Assembly: GCF_020819555.1 (NCBI RefSeq)
Contig: NZ_JAJHJB010000015.1
Location: forward strand, 1-64,000
DNA length: 64,000 nucleotides
Reading direction: 5' to 3'
From: Pelosinus baikalensis
GTDB lineage: Bacteria; Bacillota; Negativicutes; DSM-13327
Part shown: positions 17,444-25,530 of the stretch, piece after piece
Numbering within the stretch: the first letter of the stretch is position 1
Layout: each line of letters starts with the position of its first letter
The notes under the pieces: model-generated
Databases searched by the model: none
What the model was told of the DNA's origin: nothing
What the model saw: only the letters and a program-made list of their open reading frames with translations
Translations under genes and position numbers: made by a program

Positions 17444-17860
17444 ATGTTGAGTACTTTGATTGAACAAGGCTATGGAGAACCAGAAGATCTTAACTGTGCT
17501 GAAAAAATACTATATGGTGCTAATGAAGTGTATCAATTAGGTTTGACTCGCCAAGCTTTGCGAATTGCATCAGGCTTTGGCGGAGGGATGACCATTGGCA
17601 GTGTATGCGGAGCTCTGACAGCAGCTATTATGGTATTAGGTATCTTGTTTGTTAAAGACAGGGCCCACGAAAGTGACAAAATTAAAATCTTAACACAAGA
17701 ATTATTTGACACCTATCAGAAACAAATGGGTGATATTGACTGCACTCCTTTAAAAGATCACTATCGCAGGGAAGACATCAAATGCAAATATGTGATTACA
17801 AAAGCCGCCGCAGCTCTGGATACTATTATTAAGAAAGAACAAGACAGCCATCAAGCATAA
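17444..17860 (+). CDS. C_GCAxxG_C_C family redox-associated protein
   Basis: A 138-residue protein with the family pattern: an early cysteine in EDLNCAEKILYGANE, then GFGGGMTIGSVCGALTAAIMVLG (the GxCGAxxG core, with a hydrophobic helix that may contact the membrane), then cysteines at DIDCTPL and DIKCKYVI. Members are thought to bind a metal or cofactor in redox chemistry and are abundant in anaerobes; function is not established. GGAGGG lies nine bases before the ATG. It is monocistronic with a clear terminator at 17864-17894. Confidence 0.9.
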   Translation: MLSTLIEQGYGEPEDLNCAEKILYGANEVYQLGLTRQALRIASGFGGGMTIGSVCGALTAAIMVLGILFVKDRAHESDKIKILTQELFDTYQKQMGDIDCTPLKDHYRREDIKCKYVITKAAAALDTIIKKEQDSHQA

Positions 17861-17863
17861 ATG

Positions 17864-17894
17864 AAAAAGAGGAAGCGCAAAGCTTCCTCTTTTT
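17864..17894 (+). terminator. Terminator of the C_GCAxxG_C_C gene
   Basis: AAAAAGAGGAAGC / GCTTCCTCTTTTT stem, ending in a T-run on the plus strand, four bases after the stop. Confidence 0.85.
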
Positions 17895-17899
17895 ATCGT

Positions 17900-18358
17900 C
17901 GTTACATTTACTATCGTAATGGGAAGAGCAATGTAGCGCTGCTCTGTTCCCAGTACAACGTTAGTTGTACTCTTTCGTATTATCGTAACTGACTATATAT
18001 ATAATTGTGGTTCACCCTTCATTAACTGCTGTAATCGAACCACCCCATTCCAATCTCATTTTTCTTCCTTCGTACTTTTTACTTTTTTATCCTCCTTTCT
18101 TGATTTAAGTTTATTATATTACAAATAAACTTAATCTTCAATCTATTTTTTAAAAATTTCATAGTTAATTTTTCCACGAAATCACATTCTTACTATCTTT
18201 ATAAAGAAATAGCATATTCCATTACTGACAGACTAACAATCAATATCCAAATTTGTTTTTATGCATCATCTTTACAAAGAAATTTCAAATTATAGTTGCT
18301 CTCTCATTCCTAATGTCGCTATTATATATAATATAACTGTCTTTTAAGGAGGACCAGC
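17900..18358. other. Intergenic stretch with a structured block, no gene recognised
   Basis: Two adjacent hairpins (arms 17921-17930 with 17940-17951, and 17952-17959 with 17964-17971) are bracketed by GTTAC/GTAAC ends, which suggests a branched structure over about 17900-17990. On the minus strand, SD-like AGGAGG (about 18092-18102) is not followed by a usable ORF; the only minus reading frame with a site codes for about 15 residues. The rest is AT-rich upstream sequence of the MarR gene. Confidence 0.4.
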
Positions 18359-18829
18359 ATGCAGAAAATACCCTACATTGGAAAATGGATCTCTGGTTTA
18401 TATAGAATTGGACAATCTTTTTTTGATCATCATTTAGGAACCTACAGTCTAGGAAGCGGTAATGGATACTACGCTTGCCTCACTTTTCTTTATCAGCAAG
18501 AAGGCATTACTCAAGATACAATCAGCAAGCATGTAGCAATTGACAAAACAACCATTGCTCGCGCGATTATGAAATTAGAATCACTAGGATATATTGAACG
18601 GCATGTTGATAGACTCGATCGACGTGCCAACCAAGTATATCTAACCGAAAAAGGTCGGTCATTTCAGCCGATTCTTGAATCCACACTTACACAATGGACT
18701 ACGTCTCTTACCCAAGGTTTTACACCAGAAGAAATACAAATGACATATATACTTCTCGAAAAAATGACCAAAAATGCACTACTCATTAAGGAAAATTTAA
18801 ATTCACAAGAAAAATCCTCGCCAAAGTGA
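18359..18829 (+). CDS. MarR family transcriptional regulator
   Basis: A 156-residue winged-helix dimeric repressor. The DNA-binding core is visible as YQQEGITQDTISKHVAIDKTTIARAIMKLES, then the wing LGYIERHVDRLDRRANQVYLTEKG; the DxRDxR-type wing arginines are present (DRLDRRA). The C-terminal helix for dimerisation follows. AAGGAGG lies eight bases before the ATG. It stands alone with no adjacent transporter or enzyme on the same strand, so its target is not evident. A weak hairpin with a T-run follows at about 18841-18870. Confidence 0.93.
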   Translation: MQKIPYIGKWISGLYRIGQSFFDHHLGTYSLGSGNGYYACLTFLYQQEGITQDTISKHVAIDKTTIARAIMKLESLGYIERHVDRLDRRANQVYLTEKGRSFQPILESTLTQWTTSLTQGFTPEEIQMTYILLEKMTKNALLIKENLNSQEKSSPK

Positions 18830-18857
18830 TACTAAGAGCTAAAAGCCCCTTTGGGCC

Positions 18858-19685
18858 TCACTTATTTTTTCTTATAAGAGATTTTGTAGTACTATACCAC
18901 CATTGATATCCGCCCCTTGACATTGGGATATGTTTGTACAATACTTCTCCAATATCCTCTACCATATCTCTGCGTAAAATAATATAATCTATCAATGCTT
19001 GACGTTCAGCATCATCCGACAACCATTCTTCTGGAATTTTTGCAACTAGCTCATGAATGGATTCACAACTCATCTCTTTTACTTTTTTCACGTAGGGAAG
19101 AAAATGAGGAGGAGAAAGCCAATCTCTAAGCAATAATCCATAGGAATAACGATAATATGGTTTGATGATTCTACTAATACTATTCAGATGGGCAATCGTC
19201 CATCTGGCAGTTCTAAATAAATGAGAATTATCAATCGCATATATTCTGCATCCAGCTTCGTCCTTACGCAACAAGAGATTTTTTTTATTATTTGTACGAT
19301 CAGCATTATGAAACATATAATCAAATAATAAAATTCCAGCCATTTCAGTGATATTATCAGCCTTAAACAAATTATTTTTTCCCACATATTCTGTATGATT
19401 TAGGTACCGTGAGGCAAAATGCTGCCCCGCAACTATTCCTAATGCTTGTAGCTGCGGACTTTGCTGTATAGTTTCTTCCCCAATTTCAATACTCGAACTT
19501 ACAGGAAAACATAATCCCATGATTTCACCCAACTTTGCTGCTAAAAATTCATTTACCAATACCTTAGAACCTAGTCGATTATTTTGCAATTTGACTACAT
19601 AAAAATTTCTGTCATTAGCACGAAATAATTGAGGTGAAGTAACTCCCACTCCGACATTCCCAAAATGTTTCATAGCAATGAGCAT
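18858..19685 (-). CDS. HipA-like kinase family protein
   Basis: A 275-residue protein with HipA-type kinase marks: a nucleotide-binding N-lobe (NDRNFYVVKLQNN), the catalytic loop FHNADRTNNKKNLLL (HxDRxxxN) and a metal-binding DN in IYAIDNSHLF. It matches the short stand-alone HipA_2-like family rather than the toxin HipA of hipBA operons: no HipB-type antitoxin lies on either side, and the HipA N-terminal Couple_hipA domain is absent. AAGG stands eight bases before the ATG at 19685. The substrate is unknown. Confidence 0.82.
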   Translation of the reverse strand: MLIAMKHFGNVGVGVTSPQLFRANDRNFYVVKLQNNRLGSKVLVNEFLAAKLGEIMGLCFPVSSSIEIGEETIQQSPQLQALGIVAGQHFASRYLNHTEYVGKNNLFKADNITEMAGILLFDYMFHNADRTNNKKNLLLRKDEAGCRIYAIDNSHLFRTARWTIAHLNSISRIIKPYYRYSYGLLLRDWLSPPHFLPYVKKVKEMSCESIHELVAKIPEEWLSDDAERQALIDYIILRRDMVEDIGEVLYKHIPMSRGGYQWWYSTTKSLIRKNK

Positions 19686-19717
19686 ACCATCTACCTTCTC
19701 TCAAAATAATGCTAACT

Positions 19718-19754
19718 AAAAAAGACCCGGTAAGAAACCTCTGCCGAGTCTTTT
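19718..19754 (-). terminator. Terminator downstream of the duplicated-domain protein gene
   Basis: AAAAGAC-CGG / CCG-GTCTTTT stem, followed on the minus strand by TTTTTTAG. Confidence 0.75.
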
Positions 19755-19773
19755 CATAGTTAAATAAAAAATT

Positions 19774-20358
19774 TCAACAACAACAAACTCCAGAAACGGA
19801 AGTTAAAGCTTCTAGATTTACCACAGCTGATCTAATCCTTCTATCTGAGATCGGAGTACTGCTACCAGGAACAAAGATATCTGTATTTGAGAGAATTGCT
19901 AAGCAATCGTCAATAGCAATAAGAGTTCCTTCGATGGAGAAGCCACCAAGAGTTGTTAATACAACAGAATCACCAACCATGCGGCATAATACTCTAACTA
20001 AATGACGACTTTCCGTCCGTTCTGTTGCTTCTTCGAAATCAGTTCTAGCTGATTCTAAAGAAGCGTCTAAGTTTTCAAAAGGATCTCTTACTATAGCTGT
20101 TCCTTTGGCAACTATGTTCCATAAATCAACGCGTGTGAAATCCACATGTAAGATTTCTCCCCCCGGACTTAGAATTTCTACAGCATTGCACTTGGCTTCT
20201 ATCGCTGGAGAAAGAATGGCAATACGACAATCATCTACGGCCTGCAGATTACCGAAATATGCGAATCCATCAAAACCAAACAAGACTACATCCGTATTTA
20301 ATTCCCGTTCTAGTTCTCTAACGAGTGATTGATTCCGTAATTCTGTAAAAATGCTCAT
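19774..20358 (-). CDS. Uncharacterised protein with an internal duplication and a Cys-Cys-Cys C-terminus
   Basis: A 194-residue protein. Two segments of about 60 residues resemble each other: DVVLFGFDGFAYFGNLQAVDD (about residues 23-43) and DSVVLTTLGGFSIEGTLIAIDD (about 128-149). Each continues into (CR/CL)-(I)AILS. The pattern (hydrophobic beta-strands around a Gly-rich turn, G-x-L-x-A-x-D-D) suggests two Sm-like or small-barrel beta domains. It ends GVCCC and has no signal peptide. AGGAGG lies about ten bases before the ATG. A surface or spore-layer role is possible because of the terminal cysteines, but this is a guess. I cannot name the family. Confidence 0.75.
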   Translation of the reverse strand: MSIFTELRNQSLVRELERELNTDVVLFGFDGFAYFGNLQAVDDCRIAILSPAIEAKCNAVEILSPGGEILHVDFTRVDLWNIVAKGTAIVRDPFENLDASLESARTDFEEATERTESRHLVRVLCRMVGDSVVLTTLGGFSIEGTLIAIDDCLAILSNTDIFVPGSSTPISDRRIRSAVVNLEALTSVSGVCCC

Positions 20359-20470
20359 ACACTATATACCTCCTATGCGGTAATACTATTTAATTTAATT
20401 CTTACTATACTGTATGAGTAAGGAACTAATAGTGTTACTGTTTAAATCTGTTTTCAAAAAGGAATAAAAA

Positions 20471-20499
20471 AATAGGCAGGAAATTTTCTCCTGCCTATT
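20471..20499 (-). terminator. Terminator of larE
   Basis: AATAGGCAGGA / TCCTGCCTATT stem with a minus-strand run of T, 28 bases after the larE stop. Confidence 0.85.
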
Positions 20500-20526
20500 A
20501 TCAAGATAATACCATGTACCTTATTA

Positions 20527-21339
20527 TTAAACTAAAACTTCATTCATACTGCCGCTTCGATATCCCGACAAATCAACAGCGACATATGTAAAGCCAATTT
20601 TTTTAAGTCCTTGCTCAATTTGCTTTGCTACCTCTGGAACCGTGATTCGTCCAATATTTTCTGGCGCCACTTCAATGCGGGCAATATCTCCATGGTGGCG
20701 TACTCGAACTTGTCCTGGACAAAACTCTTTTACTAATGCTTCGGCTTTTTCGATTTGGTTAAGTCTCTCCGCTGTAATCGAAAGTCCATAAACCACCCTT
20801 GAAGAAAGGCAAGCAGCACTTAATTTATTCCAAGTCTGCAAGTTCCATTTCTTAGATATTTCCCTAATATCCTTTTTCGTTAAACCAGCTTCAACCAAAG
20901 GGCTCCTTACATGTTCTAGTTCTTCCACCGCTTTAATCCCAGGGCGATAATCGGATAAATCGTCTACATTCGATCCATCCAATACCCAATTATAATTATT
21001 TTCTTTGGCCCAATTGACTAATACTGAAAATCGTTCTTGTTTACAGTAATAACAGCGTTGATTATTATTCTCGACAAAATCGGGACTATTTAATTCGCTA
21101 ATATTTAAAAGTATGTGTTTAATACCAATTTCCTTTGCAATTTCAATTGCTTCTTTTTTTTCACTCTCCGGCAATGTCTCAGAAAAAGCAGTGATGGCTA
21201 TGGCCTTGTCTCCAACAGCTCTTACTGCTGCTGCTGCTAAAAAGCTACTATCCACCCCTCCTGAAAAAGCTACGACAATACTCCCCAGTCCAGTTAATAA
21301 ATTATTCAGTTTCTCCATTTTTTCAGTACTATTTCCCAC
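20527..21339 (-). CDS. larE: LarE-type ATP-dependent sulfur transferase
   Basis: A 270-residue PP-loop protein. LarE adenylates and thiolates a pyridinium dicarboxylate in making the nickel-pincer cofactor of lactate racemase. Seen here are the P-loop VVAFSGGVDSSFL (residues about 22-34), LDGSNVDDLSDYRPG and SAACLSSRVVYG. Cysteines 96 and 99 (QRCYYCKQ) and 177 (AACLSS) are all present. In the family, single-Cys enzymes sacrifice their sulfur, whereas three-Cys enzymes are reported to carry a [4Fe-4S] cluster, so this is probably the cluster type (inference). The GTG start at 21339 has AAAGGAG seven bases before it. No larA, larB or larC is in the window. It follows the SAM-riboswitch-controlled 64-residue gene. 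Confidence 0.9.
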   Translation of the reverse strand: MGNSTEKMEKLNNLLTGLGSIVVAFSGGVDSSFLAAAAVRAVGDKAIAITAFSETLPESEKKEAIEIAKEIGIKHILLNISELNSPDFVENNNQRCYYCKQERFSVLVNWAKENNYNWVLDGSNVDDLSDYRPGIKAVEELEHVRSPLVEAGLTKKDIREISKKWNLQTWNKLSAACLSSRVVYGLSITAERLNQIEKAEALVKEFCPGQVRVRHHGDIARIEVAPENIGRITVPEVAKQIEQGLKKIGFTYVAVDLSGYRSGSMNEVLV

Positions 21340-21397
21340 GGTGATTCTCCTTTGTACTCCAGTTTATAAGAAATTTCATATGCCCTTAATTACTTCT

Positions 21398-21427
21398 AAT
21401 ATACCATGGCACTTTCCTTCCTGCCAA
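21398..21427 (-). promoter_or_regulatory. Possible internal promoter for larE
   Basis: TTGGCA (21427-21422), 18 bases, TATATT (21403-21398) on the minus strand, about 60 bases before the larE start. It would allow larE expression independent of the SAM riboswitch. Confidence 0.4.
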
Positions 21428-21441
21428 TAAAATTTGACACC

Positions 21442-21636
21442 TTATATTCCATCCCCATCGACACCTTCCAAGGAAGGATAGTAAATATTCGGTACAAATT
21501 TAACTACAACACCATTTCTTATAGTAATAACAATCTCTTCATTTCCCTGGGGGACTGCTCTTATTTTCCTTGGTGGTATTACTATCTCTTTTCTATCTTC
21601 AATTGCAGCAACTGCAAGACGATTACTCCGCGCCAT
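21442..21636 (-). CDS. Small uncharacterised protein under SAM riboswitch control, 64 residues
   Basis: The sequence has a basic N-terminus (ARSNRLAVAAIEDRKEIVIPP), then KIRAVPQGNEEIVITIRNGVV and an acidic tail ending EGVDGDGI. There are no cysteines and no membrane segment; it looks like a compact beta-rich protein. GGGAGG stands seven bases before the ATG at 21636 (eight codons inside the longer frame). It is the first gene after the SAM-I riboswitch and its terminator, so it should be switched off when S-adenosylmethionine is abundant, and it lies 102 bases upstream of larE on the same strand. I do not recognise the family. A role in sulfur or methionine metabolism follows only from the riboswitch. 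Confidence 0.75.
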   Translation of the reverse strand: MARSNRLAVAAIEDRKEIVIPPRKIRAVPQGNEEIVITIRNGVVVKFVPNIYYPSLEGVDGDGI

Positions 21637-21659
21637 TTGATTTCCTCCCTTAATATGCA

Positions 21660-21713
21660 AAAAATGTTATTTAAATCTCCCATTTCATCTGAAAGGGGAC
21701 TTAAATAACATTT
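21660..21713 (-). terminator. Expression-platform terminator of the SAM riboswitch
   Basis: A long stem (arms about 21662-21681 and 21695-21713) with a minus-strand run of T immediately before the ribosome-binding site of the 64-residue gene. Confidence 0.85.
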
Positions 21714-21718
21714 TAGTC

Positions 21719-21823
21719 CTCTCTCATCTGTCAGGATAAATCCTGCTGGAATTAGCACCTCTGCATTGCTGCCGGTTGCCGGGTGTCATCGGGCCAGTCC
21801 CTCGACCACTCTTGATAAGAGTT
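21719..21823 (-). ncRNA. SAM-I (S-box) riboswitch aptamer
   Basis: Read on the minus strand, it contains the S-box landmarks in order: CTCTTATCAAGAG (P1/P2 start), GAGGGACTGGCCCGATGA (kink-turn side), CACCCGGCAACC, GTGCTAATTCC and GACAGATGAGAG closing P1. The adjoining terminator makes it a transcriptional OFF switch for S-adenosylmethionine. Its target is unusual: an unknown 64-residue gene and probably larE rather than a methionine gene. Confidence 0.95.
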
Positions 21824-21844
21824 TATCGTATTAAATTATTTATA

Positions 21845-21873
21845 AATATATCACGAAATAGTACAGTTAGCAA
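21845..21873 (-). promoter_or_regulatory. Promoter of the SAM riboswitch transcript
   Basis: TTGCTA (21873-21868), 17-base spacer, TATATT (21850-21845), about 22 bases before the aptamer. Confidence 0.65.
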
Positions 21874-21905
21874 TATATTTTTTAACTTCTCTGGCGTCAA
21901 TATAT

Positions 21906-22745
21906 TTATACCTGTGCTTCTTTTCTCTTTTTCATCATATCAACGTAGACAGCTGCCAAAATCACGATACCTTTAATAATCAACTGCCAGAAGGAATTAA
22001 TATTCAGCAGATTCAGTCCGTTGTTAAGAACACCAATAACAAGCACCCCAATTAAGGTACCGCCGATTTTCCCGATTCCCCCTGTCATGCTCGTACCGCC
22101 AAGTACAACTGCCGCAATGGCATCCAGTTCAAAGCCATTTCCTACTGTAGGCTGTCCGGAAAACATACGAGCCGCTAGCACAACGCCAGAAAAAGCTGCT
22201 AAGAAACCCGAGAAAGTGTATACAAATATTTCAATCCTCTTAATCTTAATACCTGTAAATCTGGCAGCCTCTTTGTTTCCGCCTACTGCATAAATATGTC
22301 GACCAAGTTTTGTCTTATTTAAAATAATCGCTGTAAGCAGCAAAAAGATAAAAGAATAAATGACGGGCAGAGGGATCGCCCCTAAATAGCCAGCACCAAT
22401 TACATTGAAATCTCATTCATGACACGTATTGGCTGACCACCTGTATATACGTAGGCGGCACCACGGGCTATATTTAACATGGCAAGGGTCACGATAAAAG
22501 ATGGTATACCTGTGTATGCCACCATCACACCATTAAATACTCCTGCAAGAGTTCCTACTAAAATCCCGGCAAATACAGCTGCAGGTATAGGAACATTGCT
22601 AAATGCGATGAGTCCGCCTGTAACAGTTCCCGATAGTGCTACGATCGAACCTACCGAAAGATCAATACCGCAAATGATAATGACAAGTGTCATGCCTAAA
22701 GCAAGGTTCGCATTGGTAGATACTTGCCTTAATATATTAAGAATT
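21906..22745 (-). pseudogene. RbsC-type sugar ABC transporter permease, 5'-truncated and frameshifted
   Basis: The minus strand encodes most of a ribose-type permease in two frames. The first part reads ILNILRQVSTNANLALGMTLV, then IDLSVGSIVALSGTVTGG and PSFIVTLAMLNIARGAAY, and stops after PIRVMNEISM at about 22400. The second part, shifted by one base, continues FNVIGAGYLGAIPLP, then GRHIYAVGGNKEAARFTGI and AAVVLGGTSMTGGIGKIGGT, to the normal C-terminus at 21906. About 45-50 N-terminal residues are missing and the reading frame begins inside the end of the neighbouring gene. Without the first membrane segments and with a frameshift the protein cannot be functional. No RbsA or RbsB is nearby. 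Confidence 0.9.
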
Positions 22746-23453
22746 ATCCTCCGATTTTCTGCTATATTCCTGCAACTGTATCGTAGAAATTTTCGACTCT
22801 TCGGCTGCTTGATAGAGAGTATCGTATAAATCTTTCAATCTTACCCTCTCATCTACCTGATTTTGAATCACAATCATCATAAAAAAAATGAAAAGAACAT
22901 CATTTAAAGAGAACAAAACATTGCGAATACCAAAAATATAAAGGCGCTGTGTAAAAGTATAGTGCTGTATATAGTCATTGATCGAAAACAGATTGAATTT
23001 TATAGAAAAGATATCGTAATCAAACAGTATATAAACCAGTATCGATACAACTAAAAACATGTATTTTTTCTTATTTCCTTCTATATAAACTACAATATTA
23101 GCAATGGGTAGCAGCATTACTCCCTTATAGCTCATATTCAAATAATACATGATAGCAATACAAAGCATGATGTCTATAATGGAAAATAAATAGAGTACCG
23201 GTCTTAAATATTCCCCAAATTTTTCTCGTATACCAACACCTAGAATCAGCGCGGCAAGAAGAACAAGAGAAAACACAGGGACCTTCCAGGGAGTCGTCGG
23301 AATAAATTTTATATTTTCCAAAAAATCTCTTGCCATAGAATGATCACAAATAAGTTCCGTAGTCTCATAAATAATAATTGACATAAATAATATCACGATA
23401 AAATTTACAAAAAACATCATCATTCTGATTACATATACATTTTTATGATTCAT
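22737..23453 (-). pseudogene. Sensor histidine kinase N-terminal fragment (membrane and linker part only)
   Basis: A 238-residue frame. There are six to seven hydrophobic segments over residues about 10-205, then a charged coiled-coil linker VDERVRLKDLYDTLYQAAEES followed by STIQLQEYSRKSEDNS and a stop. In NarL-type sensor kinases this linker leads directly into the HisKA_3 helix with its phospho-accepting His; here the sequence ends at that point and runs into the truncated rbsC. The kinase core and a response regulator are absent. It is best read as the stub left by a deletion, although a stand-alone membrane protein cannot be excluded. GGGGATAG precedes the ATG. Confidence 0.65.
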
Positions 23454-23703
23454 ATTTCTATCCCCTATCCAACCTTTGTAGAACGTGATTGAGGAAAGAT
23501 GCAGCAGACGTTTGTCAATAGCACTACCTTTAATCTAAATTTTCTGATAATAATAAAATGACAAATGTAACTGGCTACTTATGACAGAATACAGATGTTT
23601 TCTATTTAACCAAATTCTATAATACATATTGTAATATTCTCCAAAAGTCTTACATGCATATTTTCTGTAATTGATGACCGATTAAAATGAGGGGGATAAA
23701 AAC

Positions 23704-24549
23704 ATGTCATTAACAACTTTAGAGCCACTTCTGGAAGATGCTAAAGCAAGAAGTTATGCCGTTGGTGCGTTTAATGTAGTAAATCTCGAAACCATAAGAG
23801 GTGTAATTCGAGCAGCCGAATCCTTAAACTCTCCTGTCATATTACAATTGGCAGAGGTACATATTCCTTTCGCTCCGATTGAATATATGGCTCCTATAAT
23901 GATTCAGGCCGCCCATAGAGCAAAAGTACCCGTCTGCGTACATTTCGATCATGGCACAAGCTTTGAAAGCATAGCACTGGCAATCAAAAATGGCTTCACC
24001 TCCGTCATGTTTGATGGGGCAAATTATACACTGGAAGATAATATAAAATTGACGAAAGAAGTAGTTACATTAGGAAAATCCTTCGGCGTGACAGTTGAAG
24101 CTGAATTAGGGCAGGTAGGCGGAGCCGAGAGTGGCAATAAAAACATTGATGCCCACCTCACCGACGTAGAAGAAGCGAGAATCTTTACCATTAGAACCTT
24201 AGTTGACGCTTTGGCGGTATCCATTGGCAATCTTCACGGACAATATGTAGAAGAGCCTCGGTTAAGATTTGACACTCTTACGAAATTAAGAGAATGTATA
24301 GATACCCCCCTTGTACTCCACGGAGGCTCTGGAATTAGTCCTATGGATTTTAAAACATGCATACAATCAGGTATACATAAAATAAACATAGGAACTGCTC
24401 TTTTACTATCGTCTAGCAAAAAAATTAAAACTTTTTGCGCTACTCATCAATCCCCCCCTTATTTTTCAATCATGGATTTGGCAATAGAAGGTACATATGA
24501 AGCTGTAACAAAACATCTGCAAATCTTTATGAGCAATGATAAAGCATAA
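23704..24549 (+). CDS. Class II (zinc) ketose-bisphosphate/ketose-phosphate aldolase
   Basis: A 281-residue TIM-barrel aldolase of the FbaA/GatY/KbaY family. Motifs are YAVGAFNVVNLETIRGVI, the metal-binding VCVHFDHGTSFES (Asp-His), GFTSVMFDGANYTLEDN, VEAELGQVGG (Glu) and VLHGGSGISPMDFK (His) with INIGTAL. Family members cleave ketose-1,6-bisphosphates or ketose-1-phosphates into dihydroxyacetone phosphate and an aldehyde. It is first gene of a three-gene operon with a PfkB kinase and a D-lyxose isomerase, which points to catabolism of a ketose phosphate derived from lyxose or a related sugar rather than glycolysis. GAGGGGG precedes the ATG. Confidence 0.9.
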   Translation: MSLTTLEPLLEDAKARSYAVGAFNVVNLETIRGVIRAAESLNSPVILQLAEVHIPFAPIEYMAPIMIQAAHRAKVPVCVHFDHGTSFESIALAIKNGFTSVMFDGANYTLEDNIKLTKEVVTLGKSFGVTVEAELGQVGGAESGNKNIDAHLTDVEEARIFTIRTLVDALAVSIGNLHGQYVEEPRLRFDTLTKLRECIDTPLVLHGGSGISPMDFKTCIQSGIHKINIGTALLLSSSKKIKTFCATHQSPPYFSIMDLAIEGTYEAVTKHLQIFMSNDKA

Positions 24550-24582
24550 CTACTAACTACATTTTAATCGTGGAGGTGAATC

Positions 24583-25530
24583 ATGAGTAAGGTTGTCTGT
24601 TTGGGAATACTGGTTGCCGATCTCATTGCAAAGCCTGTAGCCCAATTTCCATCAAAGGGTAAGCTCACGAATGTGGATACAATGGAGCTTCACACTGGGG
24701 GATGCGCAACGAATACGGCAATTGATTTAGCGAGACTTGGTGAAGATGTAGGTGTTATCGGTCTTATCGGCAGTGATGCCCTTGGCTCCTTTATCCTCAA
24801 TCGACTAAAAGCAGAAAATGTGGATATTACGGGTGTAAAACATACAGAACAGATCAGTACCTCTACCTCAATGGTATTTTCAGATCCAGATGGCGAAAGA
24901 AGCTTCCTTTATTATCCCGGGGCGAATGGTATCCTCGCAGAAGCGGATATTGATTTCTCGGTAATTGAAAGGTGTGAAATTTTATTTATTGCGGGCTCTT
25001 TATTAATGCCGACCTTAGACGGCGAGCCAACTGCCAAATTATTAAAAAGAGCTCAGGAATTTGGCAAATATACAATACTAGATACGGCATGGGATGCATC
25101 AGAAAAATGGATGTCAGCTATCGGTCCTTGTCTTCCATACCTCGACTTATTCATACCAAGTATCGAAGAAGCGCAAATGCTGAGTGGCAAGGACAACGTA
25201 GAAGATATGGCTAAAGTCTTTTTAACGGCTGGCACTCAAAATGTCGTTATTAAGTGTGGCGCCAAAGGATGCTACATGGAAAACAGCACGGAAAAGCATT
25301 ACTTGCCAGCATTTGGAGTCAATGCGATTGATACCAATGGTGCTGGGGATTCATTTGTCGCAGGCTTTATAGCAGGGCTCGCCAATAAGTGGGATTTGAA
25401 ACGCTGTGCTGAATTTGCCAATGCAGTCGGTGCCCATTGCGTAACAGCACTGGGAGCATCTAGCGGCATTAAAAGCAAAGAAGAAATCATCATATTTATG
25501 GAAAATAGGAGTAATTATCATGATAAATAA
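24583..25530 (+). CDS. PfkB family carbohydrate kinase
   Basis: A 315-residue ribokinase-fold kinase. The N-terminal strand is VVCLGILVADLIAKPV. The PfkB signature 1 region is HTGGCATNTAIDLARLGEDVGVIGLIG. The C-terminal signature VNAIDTNGAGDSFVAGFIAGLA carries the catalytic Asp of the DTxGAGD motif. The substrate is a sugar; the neighbours (aldolase before, D-lyxose isomerase after) suggest it phosphorylates the ketose made by the isomerase. GGAGGTG lies before the ATG, 33 bases after the aldolase stop. It overlaps the isomerase gene by 11 bases, which indicates translational coupling. Confidence 0.92.
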   Translation: MSKVVCLGILVADLIAKPVAQFPSKGKLTNVDTMELHTGGCATNTAIDLARLGEDVGVIGLIGSDALGSFILNRLKAENVDITGVKHTEQISTSTSMVFSDPDGERSFLYYPGANGILAEADIDFSVIERCEILFIAGSLLMPTLDGEPTAKLLKRAQEFGKYTILDTAWDASEKWMSAIGPCLPYLDLFIPSIEEAQMLSGKDNVEDMAKVFLTAGTQNVVIKCGAKGCYMENSTEKHYLPAFGVNAIDTNGAGDSFVAGFIAGLANKWDLKRCAEFANAVGAHCVTALGASSGIKSKEEIIIFMENRSNYHDK

